This document shows positions 23,123 to 34,881 of a stretch of DNA of 64,000 bases, in pieces (the stretch's first letter is position 1; every line of letters begins with the position of its first letter). Made by a program: the position numbers and the translations under genes. This stretch comes from Agarophyton chilense. Lineage: Eukaryota > Rhodophyta > Florideophyceae > Gracilariales > Gracilariaceae. The stretch lies in contig JARGXX010000080.1 in the NCBI GenBank assembly GCA_030374765.1, positions 1,860,001 through 1,924,000 on the forward strand, given 5' to 3'. Under the pieces are notes generated by a model. It searched no databases. It was not told the origin of the DNA and saw nothing but the letters and a program-made list of their open reading frames with translations.

Positions 23123-24384
23123 TCACTTCCCTCTTACCGCGAACTTCGTATTGGTTTTCAAATTCCTTTGACACGCAGATTGGTATAGATGTAGTGTTTG
23201 GGCACCACCCACAAGAGTGGTAATGAAGGGAGGTAGTCGCAGACAGTGAGCCACTGGGGAACAGCCGCGCGAAGCTCCATCGCGAACATAAACAAGAGTT
23301 TCAAAAGGAGAGTAAACATCACTGGAACTAAGTTTGGAATTCTTCTGCAAATATGAGCTTGATATATCTTGAACAGTTCCTTCTTCCATCAGATGCGTTA
23401 TTTCAACTCGTCTGTCCTTTGAAATTTCCTTTATACCGTAATCGGACACAATCACAAGGTTGGCCTCAAGCTCAGCGTCTGACAGTTTGCTTAGTAGGGT
23501 TTTGATAGCATTGTCCACAGCGACGAACTCATCGTTCATTTCTAAAGAGTTTGGACCCCGCAAGTGACTCATGTGATTGACACTCCCGAAGTACACCGTG
23601 GCGAACTCTGCCTTTTTTCAGAAATCAGACGCACCTCCAGTCAATAAATGAACGGCCCTATTAACGCGTTTCTTGTAGGGAACCTTTTCAATTTACTTCC
23701 AGATCACATCCGGCCCGTTCTTTTCTAAAGTGCTTCCAGGCCAGGGCACACACCCGGTTGGGTAGTTTTGCACTTCTTGCAGCGTATTGTTCAAATCATC
23801 TGGTTTGCTAGTATTCATAAGGGTTTCTAAATAGGCTCTCCCTTCCACCACAAAGAGTGAGTTTCATCGAGATTAAACCATCTTTATAAATAAGGGTTTC
23901 ACAGGTTGTTTTCCACAATGTCACGCGACTCGCCATATAGACCTGTGCCGATTGAAGAATGCTTTGGAAATTTCTTACCAAGCATGACTGGTTGTATGAA
24001 TTTTGGCGAAGAGACCCCCACTTTGGCTATACAGTCAGGGGTTGGCACGAGTAACTGACCATTTTTGGTTGAAGACAAATACCCATTCCGCAGGCCATAA
24101 ATACTTATATGTATTCTACAAGGAGAGATTTTTTGTAAGGCTTCATTTGAAGAGTGTGCCTTCAACATCTCTGTACTCGGTGGCGTGAAGAAGTAAAAGG
24201 CTATTCCAAAATATGCTGGGGAAACGACAAAGAAAAATACTGCAAAGGGATGCCACCCAGTAGGTTCTTCTACGTAGTAGCCACGAGATCAATCACTTGG
24301 AATCAGAGTCTCGCTCTCTAAGCGTTCCTCGATTTGCAGAGGATCTTCATTGGTGCTAGAGGCCAGATCTTCGCAACGAGCCAT
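23123..24384 (-). pseudogene. Decayed ENPP-type ectonucleotide pyrophosphatase/phosphodiesterase
   Basis: The start is ATG at 24384 (MARCEDLASS). A short cytosolic tail is followed by one membrane segment (HPFAVFFFVVSPAYFGIAF, near 24250), giving a type II membrane topology. The ENPP catalytic fold follows: ISIYGLRNGYL, TPDCIAKVGV, FPKHSSIGTGLYGESRDIV (24100-23900), then WWKGEPI, WPGSTLEKNGPDV, VYFGSVNHMSHLRGPNS and NLVIVSDYGI (to about 23440). In active ENPPs the first motif is xSxDGxR, the nucleophile is the Thr of KTFPNH, and the metal ligands include D..GH and SDHG. Here the Asp is Tyr, the Thr is Lys, D..GH is N..SH and SDHG is SDYG, so zinc binding and catalysis are lost. A stop interrupts the N-terminal tail near 24273 and the frame shifts after WWKGEPI. 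It is a pseudogene; the membrane anchor argues for a complete original gene. Confidence 0.88.
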
Positions 24385-25199
24385 TATATCTCACAACATC
24401 ACGCAAAGAAGATGAGGGGGGTGACGTTTCCCGTGATTAAAAATCTGGGAGGAGTATGAACCCCCCTGGCAAATCAGCGTAATTATTCTGTATCGAAACA
24501 AATTCCGAGCACTTGCGTTGCGGATCGTTAAAAAGAAGCACCAAACAAGGAATGAAAATACCCGGCATGAAAGAGGAGTTCGCTGTGTAGCACTCTACTA
24601 ATGCGAAGGCCTGAGGAAGCGACGACTGAAGGGCTGCCTCCATCGAAGGTATTAGATATATACGTCCGTACGACTCTCAAGAGCAAGTATAAGGGAAAGC
24701 ATCCAAAGGAAATACCCATCGCCGCGATGGGGGGACCTACCTTGATATCAGAACTTCAATCGGTACGGTAGAAGCGTGTGACTGTTTATGCTTCGCAACT
24801 GTGTCTACATGTGAATTGTTGCTTGTTCTTATGTTCTGGATATTTGATTCCATCATTCTTCTGTGATCCGTTGATCATGGATTTGGGCTTCTCCTCCGCC
24901 AACATTAGATTATTTTGGCTCAGAGCCAGCCTGAACATGCGCCAAACTGATTGTAGCCCATGCACCTGGCCAGGTATAACAAAAAACCACAAAAGCAAAA
25001 TGAAGACAGAACATGCGTTGGACTCTTTCGGCATGCTTTACAACCAGACCAGATAGCCTGATTCCCGCGCCATTATTCTTTGTCTACATTTTCATTCTCA
25101 TGATCATACTGGGTAGAAACAGTGACTGGTATAACTACTACATGAGCCATTAAGTTTAACGATAGAAAACTTTCATCAGTATTCTTGTGACCATTGAGT
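24385..25199. other. Intergenic between the ATM and ENPP relics
   Basis: The minus strand holds protein-like segments such as GIFIPCLVLLFNDPQRKCSEF (24437-24643) and a hydrophobic stretch, FILLLWFFVIPG (24786-25034). I cannot assign either. They may belong to a fourth decayed gene or be noncoding. Confidence 0.35.
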
Positions 25200-27620
25200 C
25201 ACAAGGACACCAATGAAGGTCAAACCTATCTAAAAAAACCAAGAAACACTGCGCCGGGAACATGGAAAGCATAAGTCTCGTCATTGAGACGGTATACATG
25301 CGCCTCACCCGATAATCGCTGAGTGCCTTCGAGGCCATGAAGTTTTTACGATATTCTAGAAATTGTCCTTTGTGCATAACGGCTTCCATTTAGGTCTCTA
25401 TCCAACTATCTTGCGACAGCATCAACTGCGTACTCTAGAAGCGATCTTGAACTCTCGCCATCTTCATAAAGGTTCAGGTTGCCTACTTTTAAGGAATTCT
25501 GTTCCTTTAGAACTTCAATTGGTCTGGGTGTCCATGTCCACATCGGGTCATAAAGTTGCACGTCAATGACTGCCAGTAAAACGTTCCTATTTTTTCTCAA
25601 CAATTGCATGGTAACCTCACATAATCTTAGAAATACTTCTTCCACACCAAAGACTCCTAATCAATCATAAATATCTCTGGTAAGACGGAATGGCACCAGT
25701 TCAGTGGTTGGCAAAAGCTTTCTTTGCTCAAATGCTACTCCAAAGTCAATATGAACACCTTTTGCCGTGCGAACATTCATTAAAACATTCGAAAGGTGTC
25801 GGTCCCTGTGTCCAAGGATTTAATCTAAAATTCTAACCGGCGCAATAGACCTGGAAGAACTTAATTGATGCTGGAACCGTTCTTCAAGATCTGGCCACTG
25901 CTCAACAAAGAAGTGACAAAACACGAGTTGTAGCTTCGGCCAGTCTGATCTTAAGTATTTCTTGATCCTCTGAATGTCTCGACGCCCTTCATGTTTGTAC
26001 TCTTTGAAACCCATTTCCTGAATGACGACGTTTGTGAGATCTTTTGGTTGGTATCTTTCCAGAAGAGATTTGCGAAAGACACGTTTTCCAGAGACAGGTT
26101 TTTCGACAAGCACATCTTTTAGCTGCATATTGTTATTTTCGAACTGAATTATTCCAGAAAAGGGTGATATAAGTACAATCATGAAAGTCCATATGGAAAG
26201 ACTTTGCGTTGCTGCCCTGCCATCACTTTGAAGGAGCTTATCCACAATCATAAGCATTTGCCCCATTACGGCATAACCTCGGGGATCAACCTTTTCTTTT
26301 ACATGCTCTGGGTATCGGTGGCTATCGGATCACATACAAATAATTCTTAAAGGCTAGCGCAGACCTGTGTAAACCGTTGCATAACACTCAAAACTGTGAT
26401 GTAAGCGAGAACTTCGAGAAGGTCTCCTGAACAGATGGAAAGAGAAATTGTGGGAACGGGAACGTTTGTCAGCTTTCCTAATCTTTTTAGATAATACGAT
26501 TTAACATGTAATCGCGTCCCTCGTTGTTTCGCATCAGGATCGATTTCAGATAACAGTATGTATGAATCGCTGACCGTTTTCATTTCAGAGACTGTATATC
26601 CGCAGTTTTGCTGGAGATTTTTCAGGATTTCTTTCGTAGCTTCCTTTTTGTTCTTATCTCCTTTGTTAACTGCCGACTATTTCTCTTTGGTGGCACAAAA
26701 TCTTGTAGATTTGGTCGGAGCGAGAAGTTTCCACAAGAAATAAGCCGGAAAACCTAAAGCCATCGAAATGCTAGTATCAGTCAATTCTCTTTGAAAGAGA
26801 TTTGGACCCAAAACCGTAGATATATTTAACCTAGATAAAAGCTGAGAAGAAACTTTTAGCGGCTTTGATACAAGAAGTTCGATGCATTTGTTTCCGGAGA
26901 TGGCTGGACTACTGAGTAGCACAGTTGAGAGAGCATCTCTCAAAGTACCTGTATCAAACCAGATTGCAACCATTTTGAACGCCATTTTCAGGTCTTGACT
27001 AGTTTTAGCTCGAAGGCATGCGGCAAAATGTTCATAAGCAAACAGTTTCCATTTTCCGTCGGCATGGTTGAGCTTTCTCGTCGTCCTCTTTCAATACGCG
27101 CTTTCCTTTGTTCGTAATAGATTAAGCCGGCTAACTCTCGCGAAAGCTTATTTCCGGAGGTTATTTGAGAACGAAAGAAGCGAGACCGCCTGCGAACGTC
27201 AACACCCTTTTCTGTCCCGTGTACACCTTCCTTCGCCTCTTTCATTCTTTCAACCTTATCCTCTGCGGCTTTGAGCTTTAGCCTCAATTTTTCGTGTGTT
27301 CTAATCTTTCTTTTAAGATTTTTTTCTTCTGTTCACTCGAAAATGAAGCCATTGCCAAATGATCTCGAGCAGTAAGCTTTCGATTTCCAGGAACATCTTG
27401 CGCTGCTGCTAAACCACTTTCCAGGTACTGTGTGCAAAGATCCACGGGCTTATGATTCCTCATGTCCAGAAACCATTTCGCAGCTGAACAGCGTGTCTTC
27501 ACCAAAAGAACCTCCAAGAGAGGATCCCCCTTAACTTTTGTGGACCACACAATACATTGATATTTCATTTGCACATCATTGTTTTCGTCTGATCGGCGCT
27601 CTCCATGTTAAACTAAACAT
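25200..27620 (-). pseudogene. ATM: Decayed ATM kinase, FAT to FATC part
   Basis: ATM is the phosphatidylinositol-3-kinase-like protein kinase that signals DNA double-strand breaks. On the minus strand the FAT region appears at 27575-26680 (RNRKLTARDHLAMASF, then AIWFDTGTLRDALSTVLL). The kinase N-lobe region follows with VPVPTISL near 26470 and DPRGYAVMGQML near 26280. Then come the catalytic loop [13 protein letters not shown] near 25800, the magnesium motif [12 protein letters not shown] near 25745 and [10 protein letters not shown] near 25670. The ATM-specific block FGVEEVFLRLCEVTMQLL and LYDPMWTWTPRP follow (25650-25560). A FATC-like end (KLHGLEG) lies near 25340. ATM proteins are about 2800-3000 residues; only the last 750 or so are visible. 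At least four frame changes and several stops (for example after RILD near 25823 and after DIYD near 25658) show that it is dead. The catalytic loop and DFG motif are nonetheless intact. Confidence 0.9.
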
Positions 27621-28784
27621 ACAGGTCTTTTGTTAGTATGCTCTTAACACCATCCAATGCCTGCCTTCTGCAGCAAGCATCATGATTGGAAGACCATCTT
27701 AAGTGTGCATTCTGTAGCTTTCAAGCCAGGCTTTTCGATCTCTCTGCGTCTTGTAAGAATGCCGTTTGCATTGATCCAAGGCAAGAAGCTGCTCGGGCCC
27801 AACAACCAACTCAGCCCTCCGAAAAAACAAACGCAGAAGAGGGAGCAGCTGCAAAGGTTAACTCAGAATTTATTACCAGGCAGCTTAAAGAACCGCCTGG
27901 ATTTCCATACTAAGTATATTCGCGTCAATTTATTTCAGTACAGGAAAGAATTCATCTTGGTCTTTGGGGTACTTCGGTGTTCAACAGGCGGGACAGTAGC
28001 TCATTCTCTGTCAGGGGCCCATGACCAACAACCTGAGAAGCGCTCCCTTCATTTTGGCTTTGGCGGCCCTGAATAGGAAACGGATTATTATTCTCGAGAG
28101 GCAACTCGATCTCCTCGATACGAGCGGACATGTTTCATCTATTCTATCTTGCATCAAAAACCGAGCGTTCACAGTTGGACTTGGAGCGCATTTTGAGGAG
28201 GTGGGCCGATCAAGGAATTCTAGAAATCTGAGCTTTGCTGAGAGTCATTGCACTACTGGATCTGAAATAGAGGCAGTTTTCGCAACCAAACCAGTCAACG
28301 GAGAATTCCTTGCCTTGGACAAAGTATCAAATACATCCCATTATATCTTTCTTTTAATAAAGTGCAGAATTTTGTATTTATTTTGCCGGCTGGCACAAGA
28401 ATATCGCTTCCAGTACTCAATGTACACTCTATGACACGTGCAGTGCAGAGTGAGGAATACCAAATGTACTCCGGTGTTACTGCACAAGCACTATTGCACT
28501 CGTCCAGCACTCTGACTGCCCCATGAATACAAAACTTCATTCTACTAGGACCTGACGACAGCAAAACATAAGACCTTGTTTAATGTGTCTCTCAGCAGTA
28601 TGAGTAGAACTTTCAACAAAGTTGTCTGTTTCAATCACATGTTTTTCGATCGACATAACCTCATGCCTATCATGGACTGAACTTATAGGTAGTTCACCGG
28701 AGCTGTTGTAGATTAAACTTCAATGAAGTCTGCGTTGTACGTTTTTGAAGTGCATTAGATCACTTTCTTACGGACGCCACCAAT
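27621..28784. other. Possible upstream ATM sequence; otherwise unassigned
   Basis: This lies directly upstream of the recognisable ATM FAT region and downstream of the copia relic's 5' LTR. Minus-strand segments such as ELPLENNNPFPIQG (near 28105) look protein-like but I could not place them in ATM. Plus-strand frames (27657-28076, 28021-28434) overlap these and show no family signature. Confidence 0.35.
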
Positions 28785-29030
28785 TGTTGCGTTTGATCCT
28801 ACGTTCACGAATAAAATATTCATGGATTTTCCGGAGCGCAACTGTCAATATCCGTGTGCCCCATGCAAGACAAAGGGGCAGCACGACAGACGTATTATTA
28901 CCTGTACGCTGCACCGTGCTCCATAGCTTGCACTGAAGTAAATAAATGCACGGCCGCCAGCAATCGTCACACCCACAGTCAGGCAGGCCAAGTCGAGGAG
29001 GTGTTCAAGCGTTCCAATTTCGAAATTGCA
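28785..29030 (+). repeat. 5' LTR of the old copia relic
   Basis: It opens TGTTGCGTTTGATCCT; the partner opens TGTTGGATTGATCCT. Shared inner blocks are ATATCCGTG, CCGTGCTCCATAG, TCACACCCAC and GTCAGGCA. An AATAAA lies near 28940. End points are approximate because divergence is high. Confidence 0.65.
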
Positions 29031-29039
29031 GCGTTCCCC

Positions 29040-29660
29040 TGGGTCTGCGCACCACTGCAGATTGCCTCCGCGCTTCCTTGGCCATCGGCTTCCGCTCCCC
29101 TTGGCCTTCATCCTTCCAACCTCCATGCTTCTTCTGCTTTCCGGCCTCGTCGGTTCTTCAGCCCTCGGTCTTTGCGCCTCCTCCGTCTTACGGCTTCCGC
29201 GCTTCGTCGGCCTTCGGCCTCCGCGTCTCCGAGCCTCTACGGCCTTCCGGTGTCCACGCTTCTTCATTAACCGACGACCGTGCTTCCTCAGCCTTTTGGC
29301 TTCCGCGCTTCTTCGGACTTCGGCCTTTATGCATTTTCGGCCTTCAGACCTCCATGATCCTCGGCCTTCCTTCCTCTGCACTTCCTTAAACTTTGGCCTC
29401 TGCGCTTCCCCGCCCTTTCGGCCTCTGCGTCTTCTCGGTTGTTGGCCTCCGTTCCTACACTGCATTCCGGCCTCTGGGCTTCTTCCCCCTTTAAACTCCG
29501 CTTCGCCTTCGCGCTTCGGTTCCCTTGCTTGCACTTCGCCTTGACCAATCGATTCTTCGACTAGCGCCTCCCCTCTGCGACTCGGTTCCTGGGCTTGCGC
29601 CCCGATTCCTCGGCTTGCGCCTAGCCTCTGCGCTCCGACTCCTCGGCTAGTGCCTTTCTC
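29040..29660. repeat. Degenerate GC-rich minisatellite
   Basis: About 600 bp of irregular tandem repetition of a unit of roughly 23-25 bp with the core CTTCGGCCTCYGCGCTTCCTC. The plus strand is strongly pyrimidine-biased. Because the unit has few stops, both strands give long open frames (229 codons on the minus strand, 172 on the plus strand) whose translations are low-complexity Arg/Lys/Glu- or Ser/Leu/Phe-rich. I take these as by-products of the repeat and not as genes. It lies immediately inside the 5' LTR of the copia relic. Confidence 0.8.
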
Positions 29661-30309
29661 ACATCAGGGTTTACCGCCAGGGGCTATCAGAGTCCTCTGC
29701 ATATACAGTTTTATCACTCTCAAGAGAGAAATGAATTCAACATATCTCCCTGTCTTTACAGGTCGAGAAGCTCTCTACATTCCGAGGTTGGGAATGAAGT
29801 CTCTCACTCTCTCCGGGAAGCTGCGGTGAGATATTAGTCAGTGGTGGTTGGAAGTTGCACATGCCTATGTGAACAGCCTCTGCGACCAGGCTGCTGAGAG
29901 ATGCTTACATAAATCATGTAACATCATCCAGGTACCCACAAAATCAAAAAGAGTACTTGAGGCAGCTTGGACTTCGATGGAAGTTTTGTGACTGTTATGC
30001 TGAGAACCGGGTCGGAAATCGATTCAGGCCTTGGAGTAATACGCTTGGGATGCATCACACCAAAAAAATGGCTCTTGTGAAATGTGCTCGGCGGACCTTC
30101 GGTGAAAGGGTGCCTCATCGTTCAATTTCAGTCACAAGCAATCATTGAAGCGTAGAGAGAAAAATTTTCAAAGGTCTGGTCTTTTTAATGCAAGTTTATC
30201 TATTTAATCGCAAGAACCTGTACTGCATCGATCGCCTAGCTCCCTGGGTTGGCTAAGATCACCTTTAGTCTAAATTACTCCCTCCAATCGTATAGGACGG
30301 GCGAAGTTA

Positions 30310-30393
30310 AAGTCAAAGGAGAAGAACTTGAAGTCAAATAAGAAGAATTTGAAGTCAAAGAAGAAGAACTTGAAGGCAAAGAAGAAAAATAAA
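30310..30393 (+). repeat. Four tandem copies of a 21-bp unit
   Basis: Four exact-length 21-bp units (30310, 30331, 30352, 30373) with consensus AAGTCAAAGAAGAAGAACTT plus G. The first three differ by a few substitutions and the fourth is more diverged. The unit length is a multiple of three and encodes a lysine/asparagine-rich repeat if read in frame. It lies in the leader of the old copia relic. Confidence 0.9.
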
Positions 30394-30423
30394 CCGTTCC
30401 TACTAAATACGCCGTGGACTTCT

Positions 30424-30515
30424 TTCCCGTTCAAGCAGGTTGATCACGCGGACCGTTTTCCCGCTCAAGCAGGTTGACCTTGTGGACACCTTTTCCGCTT
30501 GAGCAGGTAAATCTT
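30424..30515 (+). repeat. Three tandem copies of a 34-bp unit
   Basis: Units begin near 30424, 30458 and 30492, with the shared core TTCCCGYTCAAGCAGGTTGA. The third is shorter and more diverged. They lie just upstream of the gag start at 30535, so they fall in the leader RNA of the copia relic. Confidence 0.85.
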
Positions 30516-30534
30516 ATATCCCCATCTACGAACA

Positions 30535-31350
30535 ATGTCTGGTTCTCAAGATGCTCTCCTTGGCAAACTACCGAAGCGTAAGGTGCTCACCGACAACATT
30601 CTACGGCGCCATCGTCGAATAGTGTGTTTTCGTCGGGACGACGTTATAATCAGCGTTTTGAATTCTCGCCCCGAAAGCTGTTCAGAACATCCGTCATCAC
30701 TTGGACACTCTCGTTTTTAGAGACACCGAAGTCTGGAACAGGCATGTGTCTAAGTTCTTGGAATTTGTTGGGGAACTTGCATCCTTTGACCAAGAACTTT
30801 GGGACAAAGAAAAAGTGTCAAAGCCCATTTAAAGTCTTCGAAACTCTTTAGCTCTTATGCCCATGATGTCAAAACTCACGGACAACGGCTTCCACTTCAT
30901 TGTAAATGCTGTCGAAGCCAAAGTGGCCCGTCGTAAGAACTAGAAGAACCAGCAACAACCTTCTACCTTTACGCCCCCGTCGTCAATACAACGTAAGGCA
31001 AACACGGCAAGAAGGAATGGACGCAGAAGACGTGCTTTGTGGATCAAATCATCTTCCAACAGGAATCTCGGCGACAAAAAACTGCTACTACTGCGGTTGT
31101 CGTGGTCATTGGGCTCGAGACTGCTACCAAAGCAAGCGAGAAGAATCCAACGACATATACACTTTGCACAAATTTGGCCGTCACCAAAAACGTTCGAATG
31201 ATGGTGGTGGCCGTAACTCATACTACCAAACACAATACAACAAAGATGGAAAACGTCAATCCAACTGAAATTAACGCTTTGCACCAAATGGAATGGGAAT
31301 GCAGGTATAAACTTCAACCCCCGATCGTACGTGGTGCAAAGTGATGATGA
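30535..31350 (+). pseudogene. gag region of the old copia relic
   Basis: It begins MSGSQDALLGKLPKRKVL just after the leader repeats. Near 31080 it carries CYYCGCRGHWARDC, a clear CCHC nucleocapsid zinc knuckle. It is broken in several places. Confidence 0.75.
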
Positions 31351-31379
31351 TTCTCCGCCTTCATCTCTATACAACTGCA

Positions 31380-32660
31380 ATGACGCGTAGTATAGGAGGA
31401 ACATCGCGTTACAGTCCCAACATGAAGTCAATACGGCCTGCATCGACTCTGGTGCGACCCCTTACTTCATCCATTAGCGTAAGTTCTTTATCCGCTAAGA
31501 GCGCATGAGCATTGAACTCTTACAAGTGGCTTTCAGCACTGAACGTCTTGTCGGGCGAGGCAATGTATGGATACGTCTGAAGAATGGGACAGTCGTTGAA
31601 GCCAACCACGCACCAGCTTTCAAGACCAACATCTATCCGTTGGTGTCCTTAGAGTTGATTTTATGGTGGTATTCACCTATGATTACGATGCTATAACGGA
31701 TGCTTCATTATGGACCGCCATCATAAGTCCAGAGTCATCTGGGAGACACAAATACACAGAGGTTTCTTAACCATGAACCTTACTCACCATTAATAGGACA
31801 AACAGACAGTGGTCATCAATGCTAGCAAGACCAAACAGGAACTTTCTTTGGAATAATATGAACGCACTGGTCACCTGCACCCTGCGAGATACCAAATGTT
31901 TCAAAGACTTTCGACTCTGTTCCATACTTTCAACGTTCTAACCTTCAGTCTCTAACCTTCATTCCTTTCCTAACAGGTGAGATGAAGCGGAAGCCATTCG
32001 TCCCTAAACCAAATTCCGCGACTACACCCAACCCACGGTATCTGATACACATGGATGTATCTGGAAAGAGTTCGCCTTCCTTATCACGGTAAATCTATGC
32101 TATCGCAATCCTCGACGCCAGCAATTCTAAATTGGACGTATTCTTCACGAAGTTAAAGAGCGGTCACAATATTCGCAAGCACATAAAATGTTACAAAAGC
32201 CGATCAGAGTTGGAGCCTAACAAATTCTTTCGCTTGAAAAATGTTCATCTTGACGGAGCAGGCGAATACAAGAGTGAAGATTTTGAAAGATTTTGCTCTA
32301 AAAAATGGCATCACCCTAAAATAATCTCCCTCCTACGCCTCTGAAAGCAACAATGCAGCCGAAAGGCTCATTCATGAACATTCGAATAGGAGTCGTGTGC
32401 TCGCATTCGCAAGCAAGTCACAGATAGCCTCCTGGACTGAAGCCATGAATCATGCAAACTGGCTCCAAAATCGAGCTCATTCCTCGCGGATACAGGAAAG
32501 AATTTTAATGCTCGAGTGGAACCCAACAAGCACAATCCATTTCTCCCACATTCCCGAGTTTTAGAAACATGGTTATGCTTTAGTCCATCGCTGTAAGACA
32601 GTGGCAAACAAAAATTTCCTCCCACGTTCCATATTTGCGTACTTCGTTAGAATGCAAAGT
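31380..32660 (+). pseudogene. Protease and integrase region of the old copia relic
   Basis: Near 31435 the string TACIDSGATPYFI is the aspartic protease active-site region. From about 32045 the integrase core is visible: LIHMDVSGKSS, then KNVHLDGAGEYKSEDF and a downstream block with SNNAAERLIHEHSNR. The protease-integrase order before reverse transcriptase is copia-type. The region is heavily decayed. Confidence 0.75.
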
Positions 32661-32899
32661 GACTCAACCCTTCTTCGTGTGTTTTTGTAGTGGAAAAAAT
32701 CGTTTATTACTTGTCGCAGTTTGGGCTTCAAAGCTTTTAACTCCTCCACGATTCCCAGTATATTTACTCTTCAGGAAGAAATAACAAGACCAAAGGACAC
32801 GGAGAACACAAAAACTTTCGAAAACAAATTTGAAGTTCCCGATATGGAGGAACATGTGATCAAGGCGTTCACAACCATGGCACACAACATCCCCAATGT

Positions 32900-34500
32900 T
32901 TGTGTCCCCAAGGAAACTCTGAACGACCTCTTAGTTACGGGCAGCTTTAAGAAAGCCTGCACGGAGGCCAGATGGCGCAAAGCCCTTGATCGTGAAATGA
33001 ATGAACTTATACATCGAAAAACCTGAAAACTAGTTCCACGTGAAACTTGGATGAAACCAGATCCCTATACTTTGGTGTTCAAGAAAAAGATGCTCGAGGC
33101 GATCGGGAAGAAATTTCGGAAGAATGCCCGCTGCTGTCTACGAAAAGACAAGAAGAAGGCGTTCGTTGACTTTGATCCTCTGAAACCATACGCTTCTTTA
33201 ACCTGTCATGAAGCCCTACGAATTCTCTTTGCCGTTTCTGCTGTACACGAACTTGTTGTAGAAGGAGCAGATATTACCGACGCGTACTTGGACAGCAAAC
33301 TGGACGTGCCAGTCATCATAAAACAGCAAATAAAATCGTCTGGAATACCCTAGAAGACAAATCAATTATGTAAACTGGTCAACTCTCTGTATGGAGCAGT
33401 ACAGGCTAGGATGATATAGGGCCCTTTCTCTTCTCGGAATCTGTTCTTTTATGGAACTTTGCGACATCTGCATTGGACTCTAGAGTATTCATATTCCGGG
33501 AACAAGAAAGATTCGTTATCCTGGCTTTCATCGCTGACGATCGTGCGATCGCTTCAAACAGCACTGGGGTTCTTAGAAACGTGAAGGAGAAACTTTCGGC
33601 AAAATTCGATGTCAACTTACATGGGGAACTCAAGGCATTTATCGGATGGGGCATTCAACGCTCTCCACTCGGCATGAAGGTCACACAGTATGGATGTGCT
33701 CTGGTACTGCTCAAGAAATTCGGCATGCAAGAATCCAACCCAATTGGGTCACCTTTACCAACTTCAGCAGATCTTCTACCAACCAAAGAGAACGAGAACA
33801 TACTCTCCGCAAGCGATCATGCGAACTATCGCTCTGGAATTTGTGGGCTTCCCTACATAGCGGTATCCCCTCGCTGGGCTCTTTTCTGTTCAGTTTCGGC
33901 TCTTTCCAAACATTTGCAGAGCCCTTGTGAACGAGACTACTCCCTCTTGAAACGAGTTTTCAGATACTTAGTGGGTACTTTGAACCATAGAATTCATCTT
34001 CCATCTGGTCTTTCGAGTTCCCCCGCTACTCTTCGTGCGTTCGATGACGCCAATTGAGGGGGCTGCATTCAGACAACGAGATGTACATCTGGGTATGTAT
34101 CGTCATCAACGACGCACCGATTTTGTGGAAATCTAAGCGACAAACTGTGATTGTGCTCTCCTCAGCGGAAGCGGAATATGTCTCTCGCGATTTTCACATG
34201 TGCAAAAAACGTTACTTTCATAACAACACTATTTTGGGAATTCGCACTCCACCAGCCTTGGAGCGAAGACTTGGAGTGCGAGGCTACCGAGGTCCTGATT
34301 GGAAGCTCGGCTGCGTTTGTTCTTGACCACCAACCCGCAGATATTGGGTCGAAAAAAGCACAATGACTTGAAGATGCACCATGTGAGAGAGTTATCTCGT
34401 AGAGGAATTGCTGAACTCGAGCATATTTCCAGAAGCTTATAGATCGCTCGCTGACACACTGACAAAGTGTAAGTCCCTCAAAGACGTAAGGAGGATGGTT
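32900..34500 (+). pseudogene. Reverse transcriptase and RNase H region of the old copia relic
   Basis: The start shows ARWRKALDREMNELI, the copia reverse transcriptase entry motif. VEGADITDAYLDSKLDVPV follows near 33260, and then the FIADDRAIAS and LSAKFDVNLHGELKAFIG blocks near 33525-33640. RNase H is marked by ILWKSKRQTVIVLSSAEAEY near 34120. These are standard Ty1/copia landmarks in the expected order. The region is broken. Confidence 0.85.
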
Positions 34501-34881
34501 GGCTTGACGAAATTTGGCTCGTTCTGATGAATAATTGTGGGAACTACTAACTACTACTATAGTAACTTTTGTTTTGTTACAGGGGTTTGTTCTGCATACT
34601 TCTTTTAGTTTAATTTTGAATATTTGTTTTGTCCTTCACAATCTTTCTTCTTTTTCCAATAGAGAACACTAACATTTTGTCCAAAGAAGTTTTCTATGTG
34701 TTCTGGTTTTTGAAGGTTACTGGTTTGAAGGAAATGGTCTCAGTGTATGGCAGTTACTCGAGGCATTTGTTTTAAAGTTTTTTCTTTAATTTTTTCTCAC
34801 CATGCCTCTCACTTTTTAAAGAAGCTGTGAAGGGAAGAGACAATTCTCGATAAGAAAAGTCTAATTTGTTTTTTTTGTTGT

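Noticed and set aside
28845-29548. Long open frames on both strands (229 and 172 codons) as genes
   Set aside because: They coincide with a GC-rich minisatellite and have low-complexity translations; open frames on both strands are explained by the stop-poor repeat unit.
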